Positions 40,174 to 47,615 of a stretch of 64,000 bases of DNA are shown here, one piece after another. Both the position numbers and the translations under genes were made by a program. The number at the start of each line of letters is the position of its first letter. The first letter of the stretch is position 1. The DNA comes from Isosphaeraceae bacterium (lineage in GTDB: Bacteria; Planctomycetota; Planctomycetia; Isosphaerales; Isosphaeraceae), in NCBI GenBank assembly GCA_021324445.1, contig JAJPJC010000398.1, forward strand, positions 18,634 to 82,633. The letters run 5' to 3'. The notes beneath the pieces are model-generated. The model was not told the origin of the DNA. It did not search any database and saw only the letters and a list, made by a program, of their open reading frames with translations.

Positions 40174-42228
40174 ATGGCTCCCGAGAACGAACCAGCCGCT
40201 TTTGCCACCATCGAGGTTCCGCAGATCCGGCGCGGGCCCTGGGGTCTTCTGAAGATCATGGCCGCCCTCGGGGCGATCGCCGGGGCGGTCTGGGCCTGGC
40301 AAGCCGGTTATCGCCCCCCTCTCCTGGCGGCTTCGTCGAAGACCCCGTTGGAGTGGGTTGAGGTCGACCGGGGCGATGTGGACGTGTACGTCGTCGAGAA
40401 CGGGTCGATTGAAAGCGCCAATAAGCGGACGGTCCGGTGCGAGGTGGAAGCCCTGATCGGATTGATCGGCGGGACCCAGCAGCAGGGTACGACAGCCGGC
40501 AAGAGCCAGACGACCGGCTCCAGCAGCGCTCAAGGCACCAGTGGGTCCAGCGGTCAGAGCGGCACCAGCGGCCCGAGCGGCAGCGGATCGGGTACGGACA
40601 CCTCGACGACCGCCAAGAGTAAGAGCAAGACCGCCAAGAAGAAGACCGGCTCCTCATCGTCCGGATCGTCCAAGGGGGGGGCCACCAGCGGGAGCAGTTC
40701 GTCCAGTTCTTCGAGTTCTTCCAGTTCGTCGAGCTCGTCGGGATCCTCTGGGTCTTCCGGCTCATCGAGCGTGGGCTCCAGTAGCGGCGGGATGGGCGGT
40801 TCGGGCGGGTCCTCGTCTTCGGGCACGGGCAGCACGGCCGGGTCGAAGCCGGTCTTGCGGAGTTTCACCTACGAGGTGCTTCCCTATGTCCCGTTGCGGC
40901 CGGCCACCGCGAAACCGGCCACGGATACGGCCAACAAACAGAAACAGGCCCAACAGGCACAGCAGCAGAGCGGCCGTGGTAGTCGTGGTCGCGGCCGGGG
41001 CGCCTCGATGCTCGACGAGGAGAAGCCGGGCTCGACCCGCATCGTCTGGATCCTGCCCGATGGGTCCCGCGTCAAGGCCGGCGACCTCGTGGCCGTGCTC
41101 GACTCGTCGGCTCTCGAGGATGAGGAGAAGGCCCAGCAAATCCGCTTCTTGCAAGCCAAGTCGTACGTCGAACAGGCCCGGGCCATCGAGCAGGTCAATG
41201 AGATCACCCTGAGGGAATACCGGGACGGGATCTACCCCCAGGACGTGCAACTGGTTCGCCACTACATCCACACCTGCCAGGTCGAGAAGGAGCGGGCGGA
41301 ACGGACCCTGGAGTGGTCGCGCGACCTGCTCAAGAAGGGCTTCCGCACCCCGTACCAGGTCAAAGGGGATGAGCTGGCGCTCCAGCAGGCCACGATCGCC
41401 CTCTCGGAGGCCCAGGGGATGCTCCAGCGACTCACCAAGTACACGGGTCCCAAGATTATCAAGGCGCTCCAGGCCAACGTGGAGGCGATCAAGGCCGACA
41501 AGCTGATGCAGGAAAAGACGTTCAGCCTGGAAGATCAACGCCTGAAGCGGATCCAGAAGAACATCAACAACTGCAAGGTGAAGGCCCCGAATGAGGGGAT
41601 CGTCGTCTACGCCAACGACACCAATCCCTGGGGAATGGTCATGGCGCAGATCGATCAGGGGGTGACGCTCCGGCAGGATCAGCCGATCTTCAATCTGCCC
41701 GACCCACAGCACATGCGGGTGCGGGCCCGGATCAATGAATCCAAGGTCGCCATGGTCCGCACGGGTCAGCCGGCGATCATCGTCATCGACGCCTTCCCCG
41801 ACAAGCCTCTGAAGGGGACGGTGGCGGAGATCACGGGGATCTCCGTACCGATCCGGGGATCGGACGTGCGGGTCTACTATGCCAATGTCGACATCACCCA
41901 AGGCTTCGACGAGCTGCGACCCGGCTTGAGTGCCGAGATCATGATCGAGGTCGAGACACGGCACGACGTGACCCGGGTACCGGTCGAGGCGATCCGGTGG
42001 GTCGGCGAGCGATCGTATGTCGCCGTCTCCGATCGCGCGCGTGACCAGGACGGCCTGCAGCCCTGGCACTGGCAGGAGATTGAGATCGGCCTGAGCGACC
42101 CGGACCACGCCGAGGTGCTCAAGGGCCTCAAGCCCGGCGATCGGGTGGTGGCCCGTCCCGGGAATCTCCCCGCACCCGCCCCGGAGAGCCTGAAAGACGC
42201 GGCCTTGGCCGTGGTCGGGAGCCCTTGA
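40174..42228 (+). CDS. HlyD/RND-type periplasmic adaptor with a long Ser-rich insert
   Basis: 684 residues. Membrane anchor at about 25-45, then the start of a barrel-sandwich domain (EVDRGDVDVYVVENGSIESA), interrupted by a Ser/Gly/Thr/Lys-rich low-complexity segment of about 125 residues (40477-40850), then a coiled-coil hairpin (residues about 300-450) and the second half of the barrel (DGSRVKAGDLVAVLDSSAL earlier and VRVYYANVDITQGFDELRPG later), ending with the membrane-proximal domain. It would link an inner-membrane pump to the outer membrane. No transporter gene follows: the next gene is convergent. Such unpaired adaptors are known but make the partner unclear. Confidence 0.8.
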   Translation: MAPENEPAAFATIEVPQIRRGPWGLLKIMAALGAIAGAVWAWQAGYRPPLLAASSKTPLEWVEVDRGDVDVYVVENGSIESANKRTVRCEVEALIGLIGGTQQQGTTAGKSQTTGSSSAQGTSGSSGQSGTSGPSGSGSGTDTSTTAKSKSKTAKKKTGSSSSGSSKGGATSGSSSSSSSSSSSSSSSSGSSGSSGSSSVGSSSGGMGGSGGSSSSGTGSTAGSKPVLRSFTYEVLPYVPLRPATAKPATDTANKQKQAQQAQQQSGRGSRGRGRGASMLDEEKPGSTRIVWILPDGSRVKAGDLVAVLDSSALEDEEKAQQIRFLQAKSYVEQARAIEQVNEITLREYRDGIYPQDVQLVRHYIHTCQVEKERAERTLEWSRDLLKKGFRTPYQVKGDELALQQATIALSEAQGMLQRLTKYTGPKIIKALQANVEAIKADKLMQEKTFSLEDQRLKRIQKNINNCKVKAPNEGIVVYANDTNPWGMVMAQIDQGVTLRQDQPIFNLPDPQHMRVRARINESKVAMVRTGQPAIIVIDAFPDKPLKGTVAEITGISVPIRGSDVRVYYANVDITQGFDELRPGLSAEIMIEVETRHDVTRVPVEAIRWVGERSYVAVSDRARDQDGLQPWHWQEIEIGLSDPDHAEVLKGLKPGDRVVARPGNLPAPAPESLKDAALAVVGSP

Positions 42229-42353
42229 TCGGCGGTCGTCGGCTGCGGTGCCGCTCCCTCCTTCGGGCGCGGGTCTCCCGACTCCGCCATCTGGCGCACC
42301 GGGGGTCTCCTTCTCCCGGCGAGGCGGATGCCAGGAGACCGTCGGTCGCCGCG

Positions 42354-42379
42354 GTGGCAAGGTCCGCAGACCTTGCCAC
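42354..42379. terminator. Strong hairpin between convergent genes
   Basis: A perfect 11-bp stem GTGGCAAGGTC (42354-42364) and GACCTTGCCAC (42369-42379) closes on CGCA, in the 204 bases between the adaptor and the convergent amidase gene. It could terminate both transcripts, though no clear U-tract follows. Alternatively it is a member of the hairpin repeats seen elsewhere in the window. Confidence 0.5.
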
Positions 42380-42432
42380 AACCGACCAGACCGTCTTCGG
42401 GACGATGCCGGGACGTTCTCGCGCGCACGTTC

Positions 42433-43437
42433 CTAACGGAGCATCAGTCGCCGCGCCTCGCCGATCAGCCGGTCCCACTGGAAGGCCGGGCCCGGGTCCA
42501 CCTTGTTCGTCTGGTTATGGTAGTGGCCCAGGATGCCTTGATACCGCGCGAGCTGGTCGCTGGGGAGCTTCTGGCGAAGGAGCACCCCCTTTTCATCGCG
42601 AGGATAGTCGCAGCGGATCTTGGGAAACACGGTGCAGATTGTCGCGGTCAAGCGGGCGAGCGCCTCGTACTGCTGCGGTGTGAAGTCGTATTGCTCGAGC
42701 CGCTGGCCCTGGATCGTCCCCACGATCTTCTCCTCCCGGATCGGCCGGAGCACGCGCGCCGGGTCGATCGAGTCGCTCGCCTCCGGCGGCACGATCCGGA
42801 TCCGGCCGGTCGAGTCGGGACGATACCAGCGGGACAGGGGACCCTCGGGATCATCGACGGGATAGGCGCCGATGTTGGCGATCTCGATGCCGACCGAGCG
42901 GCTGTTGGCAATCGTCGCGTGCCAGGCGGACTCCTTGATGTCGAGGGTCTGGTAGATCGTCCCGTCGAGGTCGAGCATGAAATGGACGCTGAGTCCACGT
43001 CGGTCTTGAAGGACTTCAAAGCAGCGCCGGCTGGTGCCGCAGGCATCGAAGTGGATGACGAACTGGTCGACGACCTGCTGGAGCAACGGCAGGTCCCAGC
43101 CGCCGCCGCGGACGCGTTCGATCTGCTCCTTGGTCAAACCTCGAGTTCGCAGGCCGTAGCGTGCATCCCCGCGCTCGGCGGCATTGGAGGGCCGCTTCGT
43201 CGCGTCCCGGGGTTTGGGCTCGGTCTGATCCCGGGGAGCAAACCGCCGCTCGACCCGATAGGCGTCGTAGCCGCCGGGATCCGTCCAGAGCACGACCTTG
43301 GTCGTCGTGTGGTACAGCTGCCCGCAGACGACGATCTCGTCGCCGATGCGCGGCAGCCGGTCGCCGGGTTTCGGTTGGGGTTCGGCCGCCTTGGCCGTGA
43401 TCGAGCAGGACAGGAACAGGACGAACCAGCGTTTCAT
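42433..43437 (-). CDS. Exported N-acetylmuramoyl-L-alanine amidase (amidase_2 family)
   Basis: 334 residues with a short Sec signal (MKRWFVLFLSCSITAKAA). The amidase_2 domain (about 85-320) has zinc-ligand His129 in FVIHFDA, His173 in SAWHATIANSR, and the C-terminal HYHNQTNKVDPGPAF. It cleaves the amide between muramic acid and L-Ala in peptidoglycan or its fragments. Planctomycetes have peptidoglycan, so this fits. The N-terminal 60 residues include a distinct region (DEIVVCGQLYHTTTKVVLW) of unknown fold. It converges with the adaptor gene. Confidence 0.9.
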   Translation of the reverse strand: MKRWFVLFLSCSITAKAAEPQPKPGDRLPRIGDEIVVCGQLYHTTTKVVLWTDPGGYDAYRVERRFAPRDQTEPKPRDATKRPSNAAERGDARYGLRTRGLTKEQIERVRGGGWDLPLLQQVVDQFVIHFDACGTSRRCFEVLQDRRGLSVHFMLDLDGTIYQTLDIKESAWHATIANSRSVGIEIANIGAYPVDDPEGPLSRWYRPDSTGRIRIVPPEASDSIDPARVLRPIREEKIVGTIQGQRLEQYDFTPQQYEALARLTATICTVFPKIRCDYPRDEKGVLLRQKLPSDQLARYQGILGHYHNQTNKVDPGPAFQWDRLIGEARRLMLR

Positions 43438-43737
43438 CGGTCATGGACTCCAGCCACGTTTCGCAACCACTGATCTGTTCGAGCCGCATGACTCCGTTGT
43501 ATCAAACGCCGGGACCCAGGGGTAGCAAGAGACCCGTCAGGGAACTCGTTCAGAACTGGTCCTCTCCCATTCCTCGGCCTCCACACCCTGCGGCGCCGCG
43601 GACCCGGCGCGGCTGTGATTCACCGCGCGGGAGTGGCCGTGCCGGAAGAAGGCCGTTGGTCTCGGCGCCCAAACCTGCGACAATCGCGGGGTCAGTCGAT
43701 CGGCAGCCATCCGAAGACCAACCGAGAGCCCACGACC
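43438..43737. other. 300-bp intergenic region
   Basis: Between the amidase start (minus strand) and the start of the beta-lactamase-like gene (plus strand), so it should contain two divergent promoters. I did not find convincing -35/-10 pairs. No repeat was seen. Confidence 0.5.
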
Positions 43738-44895
43738 ATGGTTGATACTCCCAAGTGTCTGGAATTCTGCAAGCCGGCGCGGCCGGCCGGCAGCGTGGCC
43801 GCGGTCGCCCTGCCCCTCCTCTTGACGATCCACGCCTCGGGGGGGATCGAAACGACGATCGACTCCGAGAACACGGATCGGGCCGCTGCCGTCCGGCTCG
43901 CCCTGGCGACTTTTCCCGAGGGCACGGCGCGGCGGGTCGTCGTGATCGCCGCCGGGAAGGAGGACCGCGGACCGAGCGCCGGTCCGGCTCGTCCCGCGCC
44001 CGCCGAGGGCCCCAAACCTCAATCGAGTGCGACGCCCACCCTGGAATCGCGGCTGATGCCCCTGATCGCGGCCCACAAGGGGAAGGTCGCCGTGGCGGTC
44101 CTGCACCTGGACACCGGCGAGTCGTTCCGCTACCACGCCAGCGAGGTGATGCCGACGGCCAGCCTGATCAAGTTCCCTGTCATGATCGAAGCCTATCGCC
44201 AGGCCGCCGCGAAGCAGGTCGACCTCGACGCGACCCTCACGCTCAAGAAGTCGGATAAGGTGCCCGGCTCGGGCGTCTTGACCTATCATTTCTCCGACGG
44301 GGCGACGTTCAAGCTCCGCGATGCCGTCCGCTTGATGATCGCCTTCTCGGACAACACCGCGACCAACCTGGTGCTGGATGCCATCGGCATCGGCGCCACG
44401 GCCGCGACCATGGAGATGCTCGGTTATCCCAACACCAAGATCCATGCGAAGGTCTTCCGCCGGGATACCTCGGTCTTTCCCGAGCGGAGCAAGCAATTTG
44501 GCCTGGGGAGCACCACGCCCGACGAGATGATCAAGCTGTGCGCGGCGGTCTATCGCAAGCAGCTCGTGAGTCCCGCCGCGTGCGAGGAGATGCTGGGGCA
44601 CCTCCGCGCCTGCGAGGACAAGGACAAGTTCCCTCGGTTCCTCCCGCCGCAGACCAAGGTCGCGTTCAAGACGGGAAGCCTCGACGAGACGCGCACGGCG
44701 GCCGGGATCATCGAGTGTCCCGGCGGACCGGTCGCCGTCTGCGTCATGAGCTGCCAGAACCAGGACAAGCGCTGGGTCCCCGACAACGCCGGCAACCGCC
44801 TCTGCGCCGAGATCGCCCGGGCGGTCTATGACCACTTCGATCGGTCGGCGGCCGCGGACGCCAAGGCGAAGAAAACCGCCGAGAACCGGCCGTGA
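43738..44895 (+). CDS. Class A beta-lactamase-like serine hydrolase
   Basis: 385 residues from the ATG at 43738. After an export leader (hydrophobic about 20-38) and a 100-residue region, the serine beta-lactamase fold has all three motifs: SLIK (Ser142, Lys145), SDN (Ser204-Asn206), and KTGS (Lys311-Ser314), plus an acidic loop STTPDEM that holds the Glu of the deacylating type. Such proteins are either true class A beta-lactamases or planctomycete penicillin-binding peptidases; I cannot tell which. The N-terminal extension of about 100 residues is longer than in typical class A enzymes. A small conserved gene follows in the opposite orientation. Confidence 0.9.
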   Translation: MVDTPKCLEFCKPARPAGSVAAVALPLLLTIHASGGIETTIDSENTDRAAAVRLALATFPEGTARRVVVIAAGKEDRGPSAGPARPAPAEGPKPQSSATPTLESRLMPLIAAHKGKVAVAVLHLDTGESFRYHASEVMPTASLIKFPVMIEAYRQAAAKQVDLDATLTLKKSDKVPGSGVLTYHFSDGATFKLRDAVRLMIAFSDNTATNLVLDAIGIGATAATMEMLGYPNTKIHAKVFRRDTSVFPERSKQFGLGSTTPDEMIKLCAAVYRKQLVSPAACEEMLGHLRACEDKDKFPRFLPPQTKVAFKTGSLDETRTAAGIIECPGGPVAVCVMSCQNQDKRWVPDNAGNRLCAEIARAVYDHFDRSAAADAKAKKTAENRP

Positions 44896-44944
44896 TGGCG
44901 CGCGGACCGACCCGGTTCGCTTCCAGGCGGCTGGGACTTGGACT

Positions 44945-45265
44945 TCAGGGTGGTTGCCCCCTGGAGGGGTCGGGCCGGTCTGGTCCCGGGGCCTCGAGCT
45001 GGTGTTGGATTCGGCCGGCCAGTCCCTCCGTGATCGCCAATCGACCCTCCGGGTCCTCGACTCGGAGGGATGCGATCTCGGCCTGGAGGTAAGTCAGCAG
45101 GTCGCGGGCGATCTCGTCTTCGCCGCGCCTGATGTGGTACAGAGCGAAGCTTTCGGCGCAGGTCCCTTTGCCCTGGGTGCCGCAGAACTTACCGTAAAGG
45201 ATGCGACCCTTGAGGGCCAACCGCGCCCTCTGCTCGGCGGACACTTGGCCTGGCACAGGCCTCAT
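44945..45265 (-). CDS. Small hypothetical protein
   Basis: 106 residues with AAAGGAG before the ATG at 45265. The sequence is helix-rich (ARDLLTYLQAEIASLRVED) with two Cys (KFCGTQGKGTC) spaced by seven residues near 30-40. No signal peptide, transmembrane segment or recognised domain. Overlap with the gene upstream is absent. Function unknown; the good ribosome site and charged composition suggest it is real. Confidence 0.6.
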   Translation of the reverse strand: MRPVPGQVSAEQRARLALKGRILYGKFCGTQGKGTCAESFALYHIRRGEDEIARDLLTYLQAEIASLRVEDPEGRLAITEGLAGRIQHQLEAPGPDRPDPSRGQPP

Positions 45266-45308
45266 CGCACTCGCTCCTTTCTCCCAGGGCCGCCGTCAGG
45301 CAGGTCGG

Positions 45309-45342
45309 TCCTGCGGCCTGCTCCGTCCTGCGGCCTGCTCCG
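45309..45342. repeat. 17-bp tandem duplication
   Basis: TCCTGCGGCCTGCTCCG occurs twice in tandem just upstream of the small gene at 44945-45265. Its function is unknown; it may be a replication slippage product in GC-rich DNA. Confidence 0.5.
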
Positions 45343-45392
45343 TTCGGTTGGTCGAAGATGTTCTAGCGAGCGGACGGCGCGCCGACCAGACT

Positions 45393-45860
45393 TTAGATGC
45401 GCTCCTCGATCAGGACGGGCATGCGGTTCGAGCGGGTCATGACCTGGTAATAATGGCTGGCGGGCTCGCAGATCATGTAGGCAACCGCGATCCCGCGCTC
45501 ATCCGGGACGAGCAGACCGCGGATCCCTTGCCGGATGCGGAACCAGACCCCGCGATCCAGGCCGAGCGTGCCGGGGATGTCGACGGCGATCGGGTTGAGG
45601 CTGCGCCAGTATCCTTCCTGGATGGTCGACAGCCACGTCCAGCCCGTGCGGGGCAAGAACCGGCTCTGGCCCCGGCCGTTGCCCCAGCGCACGATCAGGA
45701 TCTGCCCGTCCCTCCAGACCGGCAGCCGAGGCTGGCGGTCGCGGTACAAGAAACGGACCTCCCGCTCGCCCCCACGCTCGTGGACGCGACGCTCCAGCCC
45801 GTGCCGCTCGATCAGCTCCGTGGGCAGCTCACTCCATGCCAGGGCAATGCCGACACACAT
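45393..45860 (-). CDS. SRAP (YedK/HMCES)-like protein next to a Y-family polymerase
   Basis: 155 residues. It begins MC, so after Met removal Cys becomes the N-terminal residue, as in SRAP proteins that form a DNA-protein crosslink with abasic sites. The middle has PVWRDGQILIVRWGN, similar to the SRAP 'LRWGL' region, and the end has EPASHYYQVMTRSNRMPVLI, close to the family pattern ending in H-x-RMPVIL, although the usual His before RMPV is replaced by Ser144-Asn145-Arg146. It is shorter than typical SRAP proteins (about 200). Its neighbour, 132 bp upstream, is a Y-family polymerase, and SRAP genes are often in SOS clusters. Family assignment is from pattern, not search. Confidence 0.55.
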   Translation of the reverse strand: MCVGIALAWSELPTELIERHGLERRVHERGGEREVRFLYRDRQPRLPVWRDGQILIVRWGNGRGQSRFLPRTGWTWLSTIQEGYWRSLNPIAVDIPGTLGLDRGVWFRIRQGIRGLLVPDERGIAVAYMICEPASHYYQVMTRSNRMPVLIEERI

Positions 45861-45880
45861 CGTTGGGTTGCGTCGTCATC

Positions 45881-45985
45881 GTAGGGCCGGCTGTGCCGGC
45901 CGGAACCGGCTCGGGAGGCGAGGCGCACTCCCACAAGCCTGGGGGGTCAGCCAAGCTGGCCTCTGGCCGGCACAGCCGGCCCTAC
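45881..45985. repeat. Inverted pair of GTAG-hairpins between the SRAP-like and polymerase genes
   Basis: 45881-45901 is GTAG plus the hairpin GGCCGGCTGTGCCGGCC; its exact complement is at 45965-45985, giving a 21-bp perfect inverted repeat. Each copy carries its own GTAG on the outside, the classical REP/BIME layout. It sits between two genes of probable DNA damage function. Confidence 0.75.
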
Positions 45986-45992
45986 GACTGAT

Positions 45993-47234
45993 TCAAAAGC
46001 AGAGTTTCCCTCGGATGTCGCAGATGTCGTACTCGTTGGCGGTATCCCGATAGATGGCAGCCAGTGGGAGCGTGGCGGCGCTGCGGAGGACGAACCGGCC
46101 GTGGCGGGCGTTGATCTCGCGCTTGAGCCGGGCGACCGCCTGGGCCTGGCTGCGGTGTTCGGCCGGGTCGAACAGGTCCAGGGGGCAATCCCTCCTGGGG
46201 GTGAGGTCCTCGGCGATCAGGTGCATATGGGTGGCCAGGGCGCGGGGGACCCAGGCCCTGCGGAGGCAGGGACGGGCCGCGTCCAGCAACAGATCGAACC
46301 GATCGCTGGGGACCGCCAGCGTCATCTGGCCGGCGCCGGATTGGCCGTTCTTGTAGACGACCCAGACATTCAGCCGACCGGCGGCCACGCCGTGGTATTC
46401 CAGCTCCTCGATCAGCCGCTCGAGGTTGCGCACCAGCCAGGCGTAGAGGACCACCGGCTCGGCGGTCGACTCGCCGAAGCTGCCGCCGCGCGCCAGGGCC
46501 TTGTGCGCGGGCCGCTGGACCTGGATCGGCTGAACCGCCTCGCCGTTGAGCTCCCACCAGAGGGCCTCACCCGTGGCCGTCAGCAGCGATCGGACCAGCC
46601 GGCGGTCGGCCCGCGCCAGGTCGAGGCAGGTGACGATCCCCCAGGGGGAGAGCCGGGCCGCGCGCCGGCCGGCGATCCCCGTGATCTCGGTCACTGGCCG
46701 GTCGATCAACAGCGCTTCCTCATCCCGGCGGTCGACCACCGCCCGCGCGCCGAACGGCTTGGCCGCGTCCGAGATCAGCTTGGCCAGGGTCCGCGTCCGG
46801 GCGATGCCCACCGTCACCGGCACCCCCAGCCGCTCCCAGATCCGGTCGCGGATCAGGCCCGCCAGCTCCTGGAACGTCTGACCCCGCGCCGGCACCGCCG
46901 CGAAGAAGAATTCGTCGATCGAGTAATACTCCACCCGCGGCGAATACTCCCGCACCACGCCCAGCATCAGCCGGCTCAAGACCTCGTACCAGCGGAAATC
47001 CCGCTTGACGTACACCCCCGCCGGGCACTTCCCCAGCGCCTCCCAGATCGGCATCCCCGTCGCAACTCCCGCCCGCTTCATCTCGTAGCTCTTGGCGATC
47101 ACGCACGCCCCCTGGTTGCCCAGCACCCCCACCGGCTTGCCGCGCAGAAACTCATCCCGCACCCGCTCCGCCGACACGTAGAAGCAGTCGGCGTCGAGAT
47201 GACCCACCGCCTTGAGCTCCGGTCGCGTCCACAT
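45993..47234 (-). CDS. Y-family DNA polymerase (DinB/UmuC-like)
   Basis: 413 residues from the ATG at 47234 (an upstream in-frame start at 47270 would add 12 residues). The catalytic motifs are visible: DADCFYVSAE (Asp14 and Asp16) and the SIDE motif (Ser105-Glu108), plus the palm-domain stretch GVLGNQGACVIAKSYEMKRA, which is intermediate between DinB and UmuC. A little-finger domain follows (about 245-340). It copies damaged DNA in lesion bypass. A promoter-like pair (47242-47270) would start transcription within one or two bases of this ATG. The SRAP-like gene is next downstream, separated by an inverted repeat. Confidence 0.9.
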   Translation of the reverse strand: MWTRPELKAVGHLDADCFYVSAERVRDEFLRGKPVGVLGNQGACVIAKSYEMKRAGVATGMPIWEALGKCPAGVYVKRDFRWYEVLSRLMLGVVREYSPRVEYYSIDEFFFAAVPARGQTFQELAGLIRDRIWERLGVPVTVGIARTRTLAKLISDAAKPFGARAVVDRRDEEALLIDRPVTEITGIAGRRAARLSPWGIVTCLDLARADRRLVRSLLTATGEALWWELNGEAVQPIQVQRPAHKALARGGSFGESTAEPVVLYAWLVRNLERLIEELEYHGVAAGRLNVWVVYKNGQSGAGQMTLAVPSDRFDLLLDAARPCLRRAWVPRALATHMHLIAEDLTPRRDCPLDLFDPAEHRSQAQAVARLKREINARHGRFVLRSAATLPLAAIYRDTANEYDICDIRGKLCF

Positions 47235-47241
47235 GGACAAA

Positions 47242-47270
47242 AGTCTATTATGTACGGGCGAATCGGTCAA
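47242..47270 (-). promoter_or_regulatory. Promoter candidate of the Y-family polymerase, giving a leaderless transcript
   Basis: On the minus strand TTGACC (47270-47265) and TAGACT (47247-47242) are separated by 17 bp. Transcription from this pair would begin near 47235, one or two bases before the ATG at 47234. If correct, the mRNA would be leaderless. The -10 element is a weak match (4 of 6). Confidence 0.35.
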
Positions 47271-47380
47271 GCAGCCCCTCGAGCCAGACGGGGATGTGGG
47301 GATGTTCTGAGCGGTTTCCGACGGCTCTGCCGAGCCATCGCTGCAACCTGGTAGGATTCGACCAGGTGAGGGGACTGCCG

Positions 47381-47479
47381 ATTCCAGAATCGGGATTCCA
47401 GGTTCCAGATTCCAGATTGAGCCTCATGGGGAATCGGGAATCCGGCTTCCTCCTCATCTGGAATCTGGAATCTGGAATC
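47381..47479. repeat. GATTCCA heptamer repeat with inverted arm
   Basis: At 47395-47428 the series GATTCCA, GGTTCCA, GATTCCA, GATTGAG has period 7. From 47456 to 47479 ATCTGGA recurs three times with the same period, the exact reverse complement. The two arms can pair. This is the third, unrelated heptamer in the window. Confidence 0.75.
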
Positions 47480-47615
47480 AAAATTGTAAATAATATAATA
47501 TCTTAATTCATGGTCCGGGATCGCGCGGGACTGTTGTCGGCGCCGATTTCGGGTATGATCGCGGGAACGCGCCGCGGATCCGCAAGGTTGGTCCGAGGGA
47601 GTGAGGTGCCAGCGC

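Larger units (their letters stand above)
47235..47615. other. 381-bp intergenic region with a heptamer repeat block
   Basis: It lies between the divergently oriented polymerase gene and the DUF1501 gene. The central 100 bases hold the GATTCCA/TGGAATC repeats. Upstream sequence is the promoter candidate of the polymerase; near 47590 a GAGGGAG and a GTGAGG precede the DUF1501 start. Confidence 0.55.
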
